Below, piece after piece: positions 20,922 through 32,539 of a stretch of DNA of 64,000 nt (positions are counted from its first letter, which is position 1; each line of letters starts with the position of its first letter). A program made the position numbers and the translations under genes. This DNA comes from Papiliotrema nemorosa (Eukaryota > Basidiomycota > Tremellomycetes > Tremellales > Rhynchogastremaceae): the NCBI GenBank assembly GCA_032158125.1, contig JASKOT010000012.1, positions 372,001 through 436,000 on the forward strand, read 5' to 3'. Below the pieces are notes generated by a model that was not told the origin of the DNA, did not search any database, and saw nothing but the letters and a program-made list of their open reading frames with translations.

Positions 20922-22648
20922 ATGGAGGCATACCGTCAGTTTCGGGCCTTCGCATTACCTGCGCAAGGTAGCGTAGCCCGTGAAAAGGCAACCGTCGAAA
21001 CGACATATGTCGCATTCGAGCCGGACGATCCGCAGAATCCGCAAAATTGGTCCAGGGCATATAAAACGCTCGTCATTGGTTTATTATCATTCTTGACGCT
21101 CAGCTTGACGTTCGCATCGTCAGCTAGCAGTTCTGCCAATGAGGGGATGATGAGGGAGTTTGGATGTGGAGAGGTGGTAGCTACCGCTTCTACTGGGTTG
21201 TTCCTGGTCGGTATGGGTATCGGCGCCATGCCTTTTGCTCCGTTGTCAGAGTGTGAGTGTTGGTTTCGTGTCATGGCTGAATGAAGTGTACGGTCGATTG
21301 CCCGTGTATGTCGGGACCATCTTCCTCGCTACGATCTTTGAGATTGCCTGTGCGGTCTCACCCAACGCTCCCGCTCTCCTCATTCTTCGATTCATAGGCG
21401 GCCTAGTATCCTCTGCACCGTTGTCCAACGCCGGTGGAACGCTCAATGACATAGGCAACAATGTCTCTCGGACAATCATGTTGCCCTTGTTCACCACCTG
21501 CGGATTCGTCGGACCCGTCATGGGACCTATTATCGGTGGATTCCTCGTTGAAAACGAGGCATACGGTTGGAGATGGTGTTACTGGGTCACGGCTATATGG
21601 AATGGGATCGCATTCCTACTAGTGGCGTTTCTCATGCCGGAGACCCTTGCCCCTGCCCTGCTCAAACTCAAAGCGCAGAGGTATAGGCAACTGTCTGGGG
21701 AGAGCAACTGGAGGGCTAGGGTGGAAGATGAGAGTTTGAAAGAAGCGACATTGAGAGCTCTCAAGAGGCCATTCAAGATGCTGGCCGTGGAACCCGTCGT
21801 CCAATTCTTCATCCTTTACCTGCTGAGTGAGTTGAATCCCGCACATTAGCACTGGCATTGGCTGAGACGTAGTCGTGTATACGGTACTATACGGCTCATT
21901 CTCCGCTTACCCTTACATCTTCTCCGCACATGATCTATCCACCTCTCAGGTCGGCCTCACATTCTTACCCGTCCTCGTGGGGTTTTTCCTCTTGCTCATC
22001 CTCACCTTCATCCATTATCGCCGCTACACCCGCTTAGCGCTGGACGCCACAAAGGGAGTAGAGAGGAGGGGTATCCACGCTGGAAAGGTAGAACCGGAAG
22101 AACGTCTCGTCCCTTGTGAGTTGGCGCTCCCGAATCGGACCTCTCAGTTCACTCGGATCATGACTTCTGATCCAGGCTGGGAGTATTACATACTGATAAT
22201 GACAGTGATGTCGGCCGCTATACTCTTCCCCGCTGGACTATTCTGGCTCGCATGGACTTCTCCACCCAAATTCGAGCTCTGGATCCCACTCATGGCGGGC
22301 GTTCCATTCGGTATAGGTCTTTTGGCCATTTTCCAAGGGTCCATGCAGTACATGATGGATGCCTACGGTCCATTCGCCTCTTCAGCAGTGAGTTCCACCG
22401 TTACTGCATCCAATCCTCCTCGCCATCCGAGTGATATTGACGTCTAGTTGGCCGGATCCACATTGATACGATACGGCGTCTCAGGTCTGGTTGTCCTTGC
22501 TTTTCCTAAAATGTACACCGATCTAGGCGCTCAATGGGCCACGACCATCTTTGCAATCTTGGGAGCCGTGATGACTCCTGTTCCTGTGATTTTCTACATC
22601 TACGGTCGGAGAGTTAGATCAAGGTGTCAGTTTACCGTACGGGATTGA
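20922..22648 (+). CDS. MFS transporter, DHA1 drug:H+ antiporter type
   Basis: Twelve-span major facilitator, probably a plasma-membrane exporter of small toxic compounds or polyamines. The N terminus ends in PDDPQNPQNWSRAYK, the signature of fungal DHA1 (Tpo/Flr1-like) proteins. Membrane segments follow, for example VIGLLSFLTLSLTFASSAS, ASTGLFLVGMGIGAMPFAPL, the loop YGRLPVYVGT, LLILRFIGGLVSSAPL, GFVGPVMGPIIGGFLVEN, then a cytosolic loop, LTFLPVLVGFFLLLILTF and IFAILGAVMTPVPVIFYIYG. There are three or four introns. ATG 20781 in the same frame would add 47 basic residues. The last few codons could alternatively be spliced differently. The specific substrate is unknown. Confidence 0.9.
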
Positions 22649-22762
22649 TACATTGCGACATTACATTATCGGATACAACTAGGAGGACGTAATCTATGTA
22701 TCAATATCACTGTATGGCTCATCATTCGCTCGAGAGAACTGGTTCGGCCCCCGCTGCCTTTG

Positions 22763-24528
22763 TCATGATGGGACCAGAACCCAACCCTTGCCCATCTTCT
22801 TCACCATGCCCCTCGCCTCCGCCCATGTCAACGCATCATCAACCGACCACCCTTGTATCCTCTCCCACCTTCCTTCCACTCCCCAGCCTTGCAATCTCTT
22901 GACTAAATCTCCACTCCCTATCCCATTCCCCCGTCTTGGATCATTCTTCTTCATAAATACATTTTCCCTCAAAAACATCTCTCGTTCCATATGAGGTCTC
23001 ACCACCGACCAAAGCAGTTCAGGCGGGAGAGGAATGTATCCGGATTCGAGGTGGACTATACATCCATCTTGATGAAGATCACGTATAACCCATCCGACCA
23101 ATCTTTCCATGCGCATAGATCGTTCAGACGGTGTCAAGCGCCAATCTCGACCGAGTCGTTTACGTTCGAGCTCAATCTCCAAATCGACAGACCGTGGTGT
23201 TCCTTCTTGGATTCTCCTCCTCCGTCGTTTCTCCTCTTTCCGAGTGACATTGTCCACTACTAGCCGGGCTAGGTCATACAGTGTGGGGTTGTTGAGAAGG
23301 TCTGGTAGAGTAAACGAAGGGCTATACGGGGATGATTGGCGGGAACGACACCATGGTGGAGAGTCGATGCGTATCCTAGAAGAAGTCGCCCGGTTCGACG
23401 AGACCATATTGAGGTATTCCGGAAAGATGGACCCGGGGTCAAGAGTCGATTCAATGTAACGCATCGTTTCCCGAGTCATGTAGTCCAGAGCGTATTGTCG
23501 GAATGTCGCATCTGTCAATTGGGAAGAACGGAGTTTGGACGGATCACGAAGTTGTACTTCCCCTACTTCCAGGTCGAGCTCGCCTATCTCGCTCGAAGCT
23601 AGCTCGGAAAAGGTATGTGATGGTGAAGAAGGACACGAAGAGCGGGTGAGGTCGATCGAGTGAATCAGAGGAGGAGGAGGGGCGGGCATTTGGAAGCGTT
23701 CAGAGTACCTTGTACGGTGCAGAGCGAGGACCGTCGATGTGTGGATGTACTGTTCATCTTGATCCACCACGACTACACGTCAGACAAGCCATTACACACT
23801 AGCTGTGCGGGGAGAAGAATGCAAACATACCTATTGACCCGCCAGACCCTTCGTCCACTACTACCTCTCGAACCCATTCCATCCTATGGGGTTTACGCCT
23901 CGGGTACTCGTTCACCCTCCCTATGATCCTCACTACATCTCCCACGCGCACATCCTTCCTCACATACGTCGGAACAGCCTTTTGCGCGAGCTTAGCCCGC
24001 GAGACTACTTCTGCTTGCTTGCGAAAAGCTTTGCGTTCGCCTCTCGTGGAGAAGGTATTGGTTGATGATGCTTCCTGCGAGACCTTCTTCGGAGATGTAA
24101 CGGGGATCTTGCGGCTGGGAAGGTATATCGTCACGGGCAAGACGTGTTGACCGTCCCCGTCGTCGACTGAGTATTAGAAGTAGCTCCGACCTCGATAGAC
24201 ACGCATGAATGTGCGAAAGGGAACTGCTTACTGGTCACGATCATGGTCTTCTCCTTGTGATCTACCCCGGCCACCCAAGCGACGAGCTCCACCATCCGGC
24301 ATGGCCATTTATCAAGCATATATACGTCTGATATAAGCATGCCATGACCATAAGCCTCTTCCAGCTCAAAGCTGGGAGCAGCTCACCTCGTCCAGAGTAA
24401 GTGTTAGGCTCCAAATGAGACCCGATCAAAGCTTTCAACCCATAGACGTCGGATACAAAGCATTTCGTCACCGCTTGAGGGCGTTGAACCCAGGTCGAAA
24501 GAGAGGTCAGATCGTACTGATCTGACAT
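22763..24528 (-). CDS. STN1: CST-complex telomere capping protein Stn1
   Basis: OB-fold protein of the Cdc13/Ctc1-Stn1-Ten1 complex that protects telomeric single strands and helps DNA polymerase alpha fill-in. ATG 24528 opens exon 1 (MSDQYDLTSLSTWV). The OB-fold region reads DVYMLDKWPCRMVELVAWVA, GVDHKEKTMIVT, IDDGDGQHVLPVTIYLPSR, DVRVGDVVRIIGRVNEYPRR and EWVREVVVDE, the Stn1/RPA2-like order with the start motif placed like P-[IV]-x-V-[EQ]-[LV]-x-G. The final large exon (about 335 residues) has basic helices (VTRKEEKRRRRRIQEG) and ends in segments that may be winged-helix (VGWVIRDLHQDGCIVH; WAEARGMVKKMGKGWVLVPS). Total about 540 residues. Identification rests on the OB region and layout; another OB-fold protein is possible. 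Confidence 0.72.
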
Positions 24529-24773
24529 TGTCCAGTCATATAAGTCTCATGGCGAGTTGTGTAAGAGTGAGGGTGAATGATCAATAATGATGAGAATGAA
24601 CTGTTGTTTTGATTGTCGGTTGATTGGACTTTTGACAATGACACCCCCCCTGGTCCACGAGGGTCTTCCCAACCCCCGCATCGACGTCTCCAGGGGAGGC
24701 TAACAGCGCAAATCAACATGTATATATGACGCTACAAGGTGGAAGCTCTAACTCTATGCAAAACAGATCCCCT

Positions 24774-26621
24774 TCACCACCCGCCTATCCTACCTCCTTC
24801 CTCGAAAAAGGCATCCTCAAATCCGGCAAACGCGTTCCCTTCTATATCCCCAACAGGTATCGTCTCAATCTTCACCCTATCCCTTTCTGACTGAGGCAGC
24901 CTATCGACAGTCTCGTGCCATTCGAGATCGAGACACATTCCCCGCATGGTACCCATGTAGACAAACGAGTGCGCGTGGTTGAGCGTTTGCAAGTGAGTCC
25001 TATCGTCCGACATGCGTTTCTGAAATGAGCCACCCGCGTAGTGGTACTAGTAAGGGATACGCACAACGTGGGTGAACAAGTTGCCTTGATGTAATCCGAT
25101 GCTACTGAGATGCTTCAACAGATTCCTACGGGGTCAACGGGGTCCTTGACGCGATGCCGGAACTCACGAGTGGACAAAAAGAGGAGGCTCCCTTGTGAAG
25201 CCATCAGGCACAACAAGATCGTACTGCAGCACAGTACTGCTTCGTCAGCGGATGTGTTTGATGCATTATACCACTCACTGTCCACAGAACCGACCGCTCT
25301 CAAACGCATTCTCCACGCCCAACGCAGACATCCACCTCGGACTCTCTCCAAACTTCAATCCTAGAATCTCAAAGCCCCACCTGAAAGTATCCTTGTCCCC
25401 TCCACACATGTGGAACCAGAACTCTCTCTCTCCTTGCATCTCTGCAGCGATCAACAACGCCGCCAAGTTGAGCCCATTGTTCCCCGCTTTATCAATGACT
25501 ATTTGACCCGATTCAAACGTCCATGAATGCAGCGAGCAAGGTTTGCCCACTATACGCCAAATTGCGTTCGCGGGGTGGTCCTTTGATAAGTCGGGCCAAA
25601 AGACTGCTCGGCCTTGTTCGAGGTATAGAGGTGCGTTGAAGAGGTGTGTAGGGTCGCGAAGGGGAGTGTTGTCTGAATCGAGGTAGAGGACTTCTCGGAA
25701 GGAAGATTGAACGATGGCCAGTCCTTTGATCTGCCAGTTCTGTAGAGTCAGCTAAGTTTATACACACCATCTGAGGATGCACCTTCCAGGCTCCTTCTTC
25801 CTTTTGCACCCCGACAATCTCTCGGAGAGTAGCGCCCAGACCTTGAATCTCTTTTCGCTGGTCGTGATCTTGCAGTTCGTCCGGGTAATGAAACACCTCG
25901 ATAGGTAGTTGAACTTTTAGTCTCTTCAAGTGTCGAAGAACAGATATCATCCTGAACGTCGTATCCTTACTCATCAGTCCCGAGTTCACCTCGAACACCA
26001 TAATGATACAGGTATCTTTGGACATACCTGGTTACCTCCAGTCAAGACGATTCCTTGTCCATCTCCCACGTTATCCCCCTCTGCAACAATCGGCTCCCCC
26101 CTCTCCATCCTCTGCTTTAGCCACCTCACCACATCCGCCCTCCTCTTGGCAATGTCTTCAGCACCGATCTTCTCCCAGAATTCAATCTCGCCATTATATT
26201 GATCTGGATTGACCAGTTTATTGCTCAACCATACCGGACATTCCTTATCATTCTGATCCTGGACCGCCTGGACATCAAATCCCGGTCTCTCGAGGAAATC
26301 GAATAACCTCTTGGCGAGTGGTCGGAGGAGGGGCGTATCGAACGCATCGAGGTTGGTGAGGTATTGGTGATATCGGCTGTTTATGGGTGGTAAGTTTAGT
26401 GAAGATTCCTCATACTTTGGTATGACGTCTGGGGGAATATTCGGTGGATACGACGGGCGAGAAGAGCCCGAGGGACGTCGTGTCGATGTTGAGAGAAGTG
26501 GGAGGGAGGCTGAAGGTGATAAGATGGAGTACAAGGCGATGAGTGACAATGTGAGCAGAGTGCCGGAAAGGACGGGAGAAGCTGTAAACAGCCGACGAAC
26601 GTGTGGTGGAATAGGTAGCAT
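24774..26621 (-). CDS. Golgi type II mannosyltransferase (GT71-like, Mnn2/Mnn1 group)
   Basis: Luminal glycosyltransferase of the fungal alpha-mannosyltransferase family, elongating N- or O-linked mannan or capsule/wall glycans. It has a short cytosolic tail, a membrane anchor (VLSGTLLTLSLIALYSIL, residues about 17-35) and a Ser/Pro stem. The catalytic part shows GIVLTGGNQDTTFRMISVLR, LPIEVFHYPDELQDHD, IKGLAIVQSSFREVLYLDSD with the metal-binding DxD (LYLDSDNTPLRDP), FESGQIVIDK, and FWFHMCGGDKDTFRWGFE. The C-terminal exon has NHAHSFVYMGTMRGMCLDLE. The order matches the Mannosyl_trans3 family. Linkage (alpha-1,2 or alpha-1,3) cannot be told from sequence. Divergent from VFA1. Confidence 0.85.
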
Positions 26622-27014
26622 GGCGAGCAGCGTTCACGAGAGAAAATGTCGACCAGATATGGACTAAGAAGATAGTGAGAGCGTCGAAGTTGATATGACT
26701 TGCAATGCTGTACTTCCAAAGGTCCCCCTTCGCAGTCTTGACCAACGTGCTAAAAGGGGACGGGTGACAGACGACCGTAAGCACCGGAACTCCTTGCGAC
26801 CTTCCTTCCGAACGAGCACGCTGGGGCTTGCTGAACTAGATGCTGAGCATAGCCACTAGAGTCAGATCTCTCCTTGCTGTTGATTCGTTGACCTCGTCGT
26901 CGTCGTCAACAGTGTAGAATTGTAGGTAGAATCGACTTTTTTGTTGACTGCGGTGACGTCGAGGACTGCCCGCCAAAAGGGTAAATTTGGCCCATACACC
27001 TTCTTCTGCGCAAC
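26622..27014. promoter_or_regulatory. Divergent promoter, mannosyltransferase / VFA1
   Basis: This 393-base spacer has a CRE-like TGACGTC at 26954-26960, about 55 bases before the VFA1 ATG. No TATA box is clear. Confidence 0.4.
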
Positions 27015-27678
27015 ATGTCGACTGCGACATTCACCAATGTATACTACGAGAGGGTAGGCAGCAGATTTCTTAGATGGAGCTGTGATGCTGATGCTGATGA
27101 TCCAGAAAGCGGGGACGGAGAGACCTTGTTACATCTGCAAGAGACCCACTTCGACAGTGTTGAGCACCATCAAGACTGAGGATTTCCTATACACATGCGA
27201 TGGGCACCTGACTGATCCGTGGGTGGACTTGGTCCGGTCTTCTGTAGCTAACGATCCAGCGGCTTGTACGTCGACATATGCAGTAGTGTCTACATATGCG
27301 CTGACGAGACTTAGCGCAACGCTTATACCCCCCACCTCGACGGGACCCTCCCCGGAAGACATCAAAAAGGTCATAGCGGATTATCACGTCCGAGAAGCCA
27401 AAAAAGCCGAAGCAGCAAAAGAAAAGGACAAGGATAACGACAAGGCAAAGGAGGCGGACAAGGGGAAAGACGAGAAGAAGGACCCCAAGGAGAAGACGAC
27501 TGGTCCATCGGTGTCCCCGTCTATACCTGTCGCTTCTCCCCCGGCGAGCCATCGAAAGTTTGCATTGCATCGACAAGTGTTCGATATGAGGAGAAACGAG
27601 ATGAAGAGGCGAGAACAAACGGTTAAAGCAAAGGAGATGGGCAAGGGTATGCCACAGGTACCTCGAGGGATGTTCTAG
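27015..27678 (+). CDS. VFA1: Vps4-associated protein 1-like zinc-binding protein
   Basis: Small cytosolic protein that in yeast binds the AAA ATPase Vps4 at endosomes and modulates ESCRT-III disassembly. Exon 1 (27015-27053) encodes MSTATFTNVYYER; exon 2 (27106-27678) starts KAGTERPCYICKRPTSTVL. The N-terminal domain has a C-x2-C knuckle (CYIC), paired with CDGHL about 24 residues later after EDFLYT, the conserved VFA1 pattern. The middle is a Lys/Glu/Asp-rich helix (about residues 110-155, AKKAEAAKEKDKDNDKAKEA). The C terminus holds HRQVFDMRRNEMKRREQ, likely the Vps4-binding helix. Length about 204 residues fits the family. Confidence 0.85.
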
Positions 27679-27903
27679 AGGCGTGGGCGAGGCGGCAAGA
27701 AGAAAGGGTACCGCAGACGACTTGGAGCTATTGAGTGTTGTAGTCACAGATCAAGATATTATATGTTGTATGCATGTAGATGACCATACGCAATATAGTG
27801 GTACAGGCCTTGCTGCTGATCAAGGTGCGGTAGGCGTTGGATCCGCTGGGTGTCTACTGTCGCTATTCGTCACATTCGTCAAGTCATGCTCAAAGTACAC
27901 CAC

Positions 27904-29115
27904 TCAGGCGTCTGGCAATCCTAGCGCTTCAAGGATCTTGCCCAGAGCAGCATTCCCTCCTAGCCTCTCAATCTCCTTGTTCACCTTGTCCAGCAGACTC
28001 TTCAACACTTCTCTCGTATACTCGAAAGATTTGGTCGTATCACGTAGATAGTCTACCGTGTGTCGTTTGAGCGAGGTGGAATTGGTCTTTTTCTGAAGCA
28101 CATCTAGAGGTCAGCATCATGTCGCTGGTTACATGACGAGGCGGGATGTACGTACTCAGAATCTGACGATCATCGGGGAACCGCCTGACTCCATGGACAA
28201 CTGGAAAACTAAATTTCCCCTCTGTCAGATCCTCTGCGAAACCTTTATTCTCGGCGTATTCACTAGATTGGAGGTTCATATAGTCGTCCCTGATTTGAAA
28301 ATATATCGAGATGAGGTTGACCAAGGGTACATAGTCGCTAGATTCTTCAGAGATGGTTTTCAAGTGCGGGATAATGGACTCACACGTCAGATTTAGATCG
28401 AGCCATCATGAGCTTGACCGCTATCCTGAACAGTCCTCCAGTTTCTGATACGATCCTCAGCCATGGCTTCTGGAGGAAGTTGGTAGACTTACTGCCTAAT
28501 ACCATCTGAACGTATTCCTCCTCGGTCGGACACGTCAAGCTATCCCTCCAAAAGAGATCCAGTCCTTGTCCTCGATGTAGATTCAACAGCTCCTCTATTA
28601 CTTAGCGAGCTGGACAGTGTTTCGGAGGGGAACATACCAGTTACAAGACCTACTTCTGTTCCGGCCGGTCCAGTCGTTTGGATCAACAGCTGCATAGCTT
28701 GAAAGTAGACATAGTTGGCGGTATTGATAGTCTGAGGCACGCCATAGATCAGATGAGCGACCGGCTTGCCTCTCCTCAGCTCAGAGTTATCCTCCACATC
28801 GTCCATCCTGAGCGTCAGTTGCTCCTCCGTCGCGCGACATCTCGACGCATCGACGGTGATGAATACGCACAACAATGAAGCATTGTGCAACATTCTCACG
28901 ACATGTCGGATCATCCCCAAGTCGGATTCCGGGACGTTCAACCATAGATTGAACGCTTCGATGAGTCTCGTTCGGATCTCTTTACCGCCCGACTCGGCAA
29001 TGTAGGTATACGGCTCGAGCAATGACGGGTGGTCAGTTACCACTCCCGCTAAGCATTGTGTCGGGTCTGGGTCGCCCAGCTGGGGTATCGCTAATGGATC
29101 GTCCAGCCACGACAT
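27904..29115 (-). CDS. BTS1: Geranylgeranyl diphosphate synthase
   Basis: Trans-prenyltransferase condensing FPP and IPP to GGPP for protein geranylgeranylation and carotenoid/terpenoid supply. Landmarks in order: [28 protein letters not shown] joined to [18 protein letters not shown] (first Asp-rich motif DDVED), [44 protein letters not shown], the second Asp-rich motif in [13 protein letters not shown], and [16 protein letters not shown]. It ends [15 protein letters not shown] 29115 gives [12 protein letters not shown]. An in-frame upstream ATG-like extension to 29238 contains a consensus donor and is more probably a 5' UTR intron. Convergent with VFA1 (225 bases apart), divergent from SHY1. 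Confidence 0.95.
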
Positions 29116-29622
29116 CCTGCTTGACCGTCGACGTGGTGTAGTGAAGGAAGTGATATGGGGTGATGTACAATGGAGAGATGTTGCAAGATGCTGACGTCGA
29201 CCAAGGGGGGTTCGGACTCGTCTTTGGTCAGCGCTCACCTTCTTGGCTCGCTGCGCCTCCTCGCTGGATGCAATGCGATGTATTCACCAAGCTCAATGGG
29301 GACCACAGACTCATTGCAGAGCCGAAATATCATGCAGAAAATATCGTATGAGAGCAGCGAGCGGTTCGACTGAACCTGAAGGGTTTGACTGTGACCGGCC
29401 AAGGCAACTCGGCTCTCACCACATGCTCTCATCACATATCTGGAGAGAGCCTCCAAAGCCTGCAGCTACCTTGCCCTTCGCCTAGATGACTCGTCCCATG
29501 CATGGACATCAAGATAGCCAGATATATCGACCTCTGAGATTATAGGTCGGCAGACAAATTACCCATCCTCCACTCTTGAACATTTCGTCGATCGCATCTC
29601 AATCTTGCTACACCACCACACC
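29116..29622. promoter_or_regulatory. Divergent promoter, GGPP synthase / SHY1
   Basis: This 507-base spacer includes, on the minus strand near 29240, GTGAGCGCTGAC, which looks like the donor of a 5' UTR intron of the GGPP synthase gene ending just before its ATG. No TATA box is evident. Confidence 0.35.
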
Positions 29623-30852
29623 ATGTCGAAAACGCCTTTGCAGTCTATACGCTTCTTCTCATCTTCGCTGAGGACCTCTCATACCCCCGCACGATGCCCC
29701 ATACACCTGCAGGCTCCCCGTCGACCCGCCCCAACTATACACTATAGACACTACGCCGCCCCTGCTCCTTTCCCTGTCGCCCAACGTAGATCCCTCTTGA
29801 GGCCTATCAACTTTCTGGTGGTTCTTATACCCTTCTTCACGTTCAGTCTGGGCGTATGGCAGGTGAAGAGGTTGAGATGGAAGTTGGACTTGATCGATGA
29901 AATTCAGAGGAATATAGAAAAGGACCCGATGATTCTGCCTCCCAACATAAAGTGCGTTAACGGTCTTCCACCTCATATCAGCATTCACTGTCTGCCAACC
30001 TGCGCGGGCATTAAGATCTTTCCCTGATAAGATGCTGATAATAGTGTCGGGGCTATACCAGAATTCGCATTCCGACGAGTCCTTTTACGCGGAATGGTAG
30101 ATGGACCACCGGTCCTACTTGGTCCCGCGGTCGAACACGGCGTACCAGGTTCATACCTTATCCAACCGTTCAAACGAGCAGAACCCGGATCATCCACTAT
30201 CCTACTCAACAGAGGATTCATCACGAAGACTCGTGAAGAGGCCATCCGTGAAGGTCGTCAGAGTCCAGGTGGAGAAGTCGGCACAGAGGTCGTCGTTGAG
30301 GGCATGATCACCAAGAAATTTGATCAAGGAAAGGGGAGGTGGCAGCATGATAATGAGCCCGAAAACAACAGGTGGTTCTGGAAAGATATACCTGGGATCG
30401 CAGAGTGGTTGGGAGGGGAAAAGGCAGGTATACAGCCTGTTCTCATCGATGCTATTGATAGTGAGTTGCTGAGGTCCCCTCTGAGTCCCCTTCTCTCTTG
30501 CACACTTCAACCTGTACTACGTAAAACAGTATGCTGACGATGTCTAGACGGCGACAACCCGCCGACCATGTTGATGCAAGCGGGTATACCCCTAGGTCGA
30601 CCAGCAACCATCGAAATACGGAACCAGCACGCTACGTACGCTATGACTTGGTGAGTTGTTATGTTCACTTGTCCTTCACTACAGCATTTCCTTCTACCGG
30701 GTCATCGCTGATCCTCAACCTTGCACCGTGTCTTCCAGCCAAGGCTGATGTTCAGGTTCTCGCTGTCCTTTGCCACTGCTGGAATGCTCATATATATCCT
30801 GAGACGTGGTTCAGGTAGTAAGAAGCTGCCTCGAGTCAGGCCCATCACATGA
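29623..30852 (+). CDS. SHY1: Surf1/Shy1 cytochrome c oxidase assembly factor
   Basis: Inner mitochondrial membrane protein needed for haem a insertion into Cox1. ATG 29623 starts a Ser/Arg/Pro-rich mitochondrial presequence (MSKTPLQSIRFFSSSLR). The first membrane span is INFLVVLIPFFTFSLGVWQV, followed by KRLRWKLDLIDEI, a family hallmark. The intermembrane-space domain has EFAFRRVLLRGMVDGPPVLL, GSYLIQPFKR, ILLNRGFITK and NNRWFWKDIPGIAEWLG. Then PTMLMQAGIPLGRPATIEIR leads through an intron into the second span, FSLSFATAGMLIYILRR, with a short basic matrix tail and TGA at 30850-30852. The joins at MTW and GSGSKK were set by frame. Length (about 300 residues) and topology fit Surf1. Confidence 0.93.
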
Positions 30853-31084
30853 GAAGCTCCAAAACATGCATAGCATCACTCTAGGCATCACTCAACTACT
30901 GAGTCTGTCTACCCAATAATCTGCATCAATATATCGAGTCTTCAGCCAAAGGTAGTTGCGCCACGTGGCAATCCACGACGTTTCATGGTGTTCCAACGCA
31001 CTGTATATCCAACTGCTTCTCCTCCTTTCTACCTGTATCTTCCCGTCATCGAGCTCCCATCTGGACGTGGGAACATTGTACAAG

Positions 31085-32305
31085 ATGGCAGGACCAGCAG
31101 ACGCGACTCCGGTTGTCGAGGCACAGTGAGTTTGGGCTTTGACCGTCAACAGGGAGCATGGCTGACGCGTTGACAGAAAACGAGTATGTCCCGTCTCCAT
31201 TCGACCTCGTCATGATCATCTCGCAGACTATCCTTACTCGCTGACCTACGCGTACTGGAGAGCTGATTTCTTTCTAGGCATCGGCAGAATTGAAAGCCGT
31301 TGCGGACTTTTTGAGAGGGAAGAATGGACCCAAAGTCCGTCGAGGTATATTGAACGGTAAAAGAGTAGACTACTTCAAGGGTGAGTTCAAACTCCTCTCA
31401 CCGCTCAATTCCTGCTTCGAAGCGTCAGAGATCTCTGATGGGCACAAACAAACGCTGACGGTCAGGCAAGACGGCCTTGAGGGTTCTCCTTGGACCGGCA
31501 TATGCAAAGGTCAAAAAAGTTCCAAAGGTTACCACCGAGGATGAAGCGAAAGAGTTATTAGGAAAGGTTCTCCCTCAGTATGTTCAAAATCTCCATTCCC
31601 AGCTTCACACGTATCTTCCTGTCCACGAAGAATCGACATTGTTCCGCATGCGAGGCTGTACTCACCTCAGTGCGTTCTTCCTCCGCGTCACTCGACCCGA
31701 GACGGATCCACCTCCCCCTTCCGGCACACCCAAACTTCTTCAATTGGCTCCACAACAATCAGTCGATCCCGACGCATACTACGCATGGTTCTACGATGGA
31801 TCCCCATTATGGACCATACTAGGTGGAGCAGCCATGGTCGCCGTCATGCTCGCAGGGGTCATGTTCCCCTTGTGGCCTGTGAAGCTCAGAGTGGGAGTGT
31901 GGTATTTGTCAATCGCGGTACTGGTGTTTATTGCGGGGATGATTGTGCTTGCAATCGTGAGGTTGATCTGGTGGTGTATCACGGTATTATCCATGAAGAG
32001 GGCCATTTGGTTGTTCCCCAACTTGTTTGAAGATGTCGGCTTTGTGAGTCTCATTCGTTAAGCAGTGATCCCTGCCATATTTACTACATGCTGACTCCCA
32101 GTTCGAGTCCTTCGTCCCGGTCTGGGCATACGACGAGCCGAAAAAGAAGAAGCGGGTGAAGAAGGACAAGTCTGGAAAGAAGGTCAAAGACGTCAAAGGG
32201 TCGGCAGGGGGTGAACAGGTGATTGAAGGAGAGCTCTCGCCGGTCCCAGTGACAGAGAATGGGCTGAGAGCACGGTCTGCTACCGTCGAAGACGTCGAGG
32301 AGTAG
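31085..32305 (+). CDS. SEC62: Sec62, post-translational ER translocation subunit
   Basis: Component of the Sec62/Sec63 complex that cooperates with Sec61 in post-translational import. Exon 1 (MAGPADATPVVEAQ) is followed by a cytosolic domain with LKAVADFLRGKNGPKVRRGI, GKRVDYFKG, KTALRVLLGPAY and the family's FFLRVTRPE (reads HAFFLRVTRPETD after splicing). Two membrane spans follow: SPLWTILGGAAMVAVMLAGV and WYLSIAVLVFIAGMIVLAIV, with the conserved FPLWP between them. Then LFPNLFEDVGF and FESFVPVWAYDEPKKKKR lead into a Lys-rich C terminus. TAG 32303-32305. All parts match Sec62. Another translocon gene, SEC61, lies 20 kb to the left. Confidence 0.95.
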
Positions 32306-32539
32306 ACGAGCCAGGTGATGCAGAAAGTTGCTGATCTTCCATGTGTACTCATTCGAGTGACGCTTTGATGAAAGCCTGACTTGACAGTCCTCATCTGATG
32401 GCATGGCTCAAATACCTCGCCCCTTCGAAAAGATTACTTTGGCTAACAGCCATACCAGGTGCGACAAATGTCAGCCGCCCAGAGGTTGTCGCAGATTGAA
32501 TCGGAAAACCTTAAACGCATCGCATACGGACAGTAATCA

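Noticed and set aside
29116..29238. 41-residue N-terminal extension of the GGPP synthase
   Set aside because: The extension contains GTGAGCGCTGAC and non-family sequence; a 5' UTR intron is more likely.
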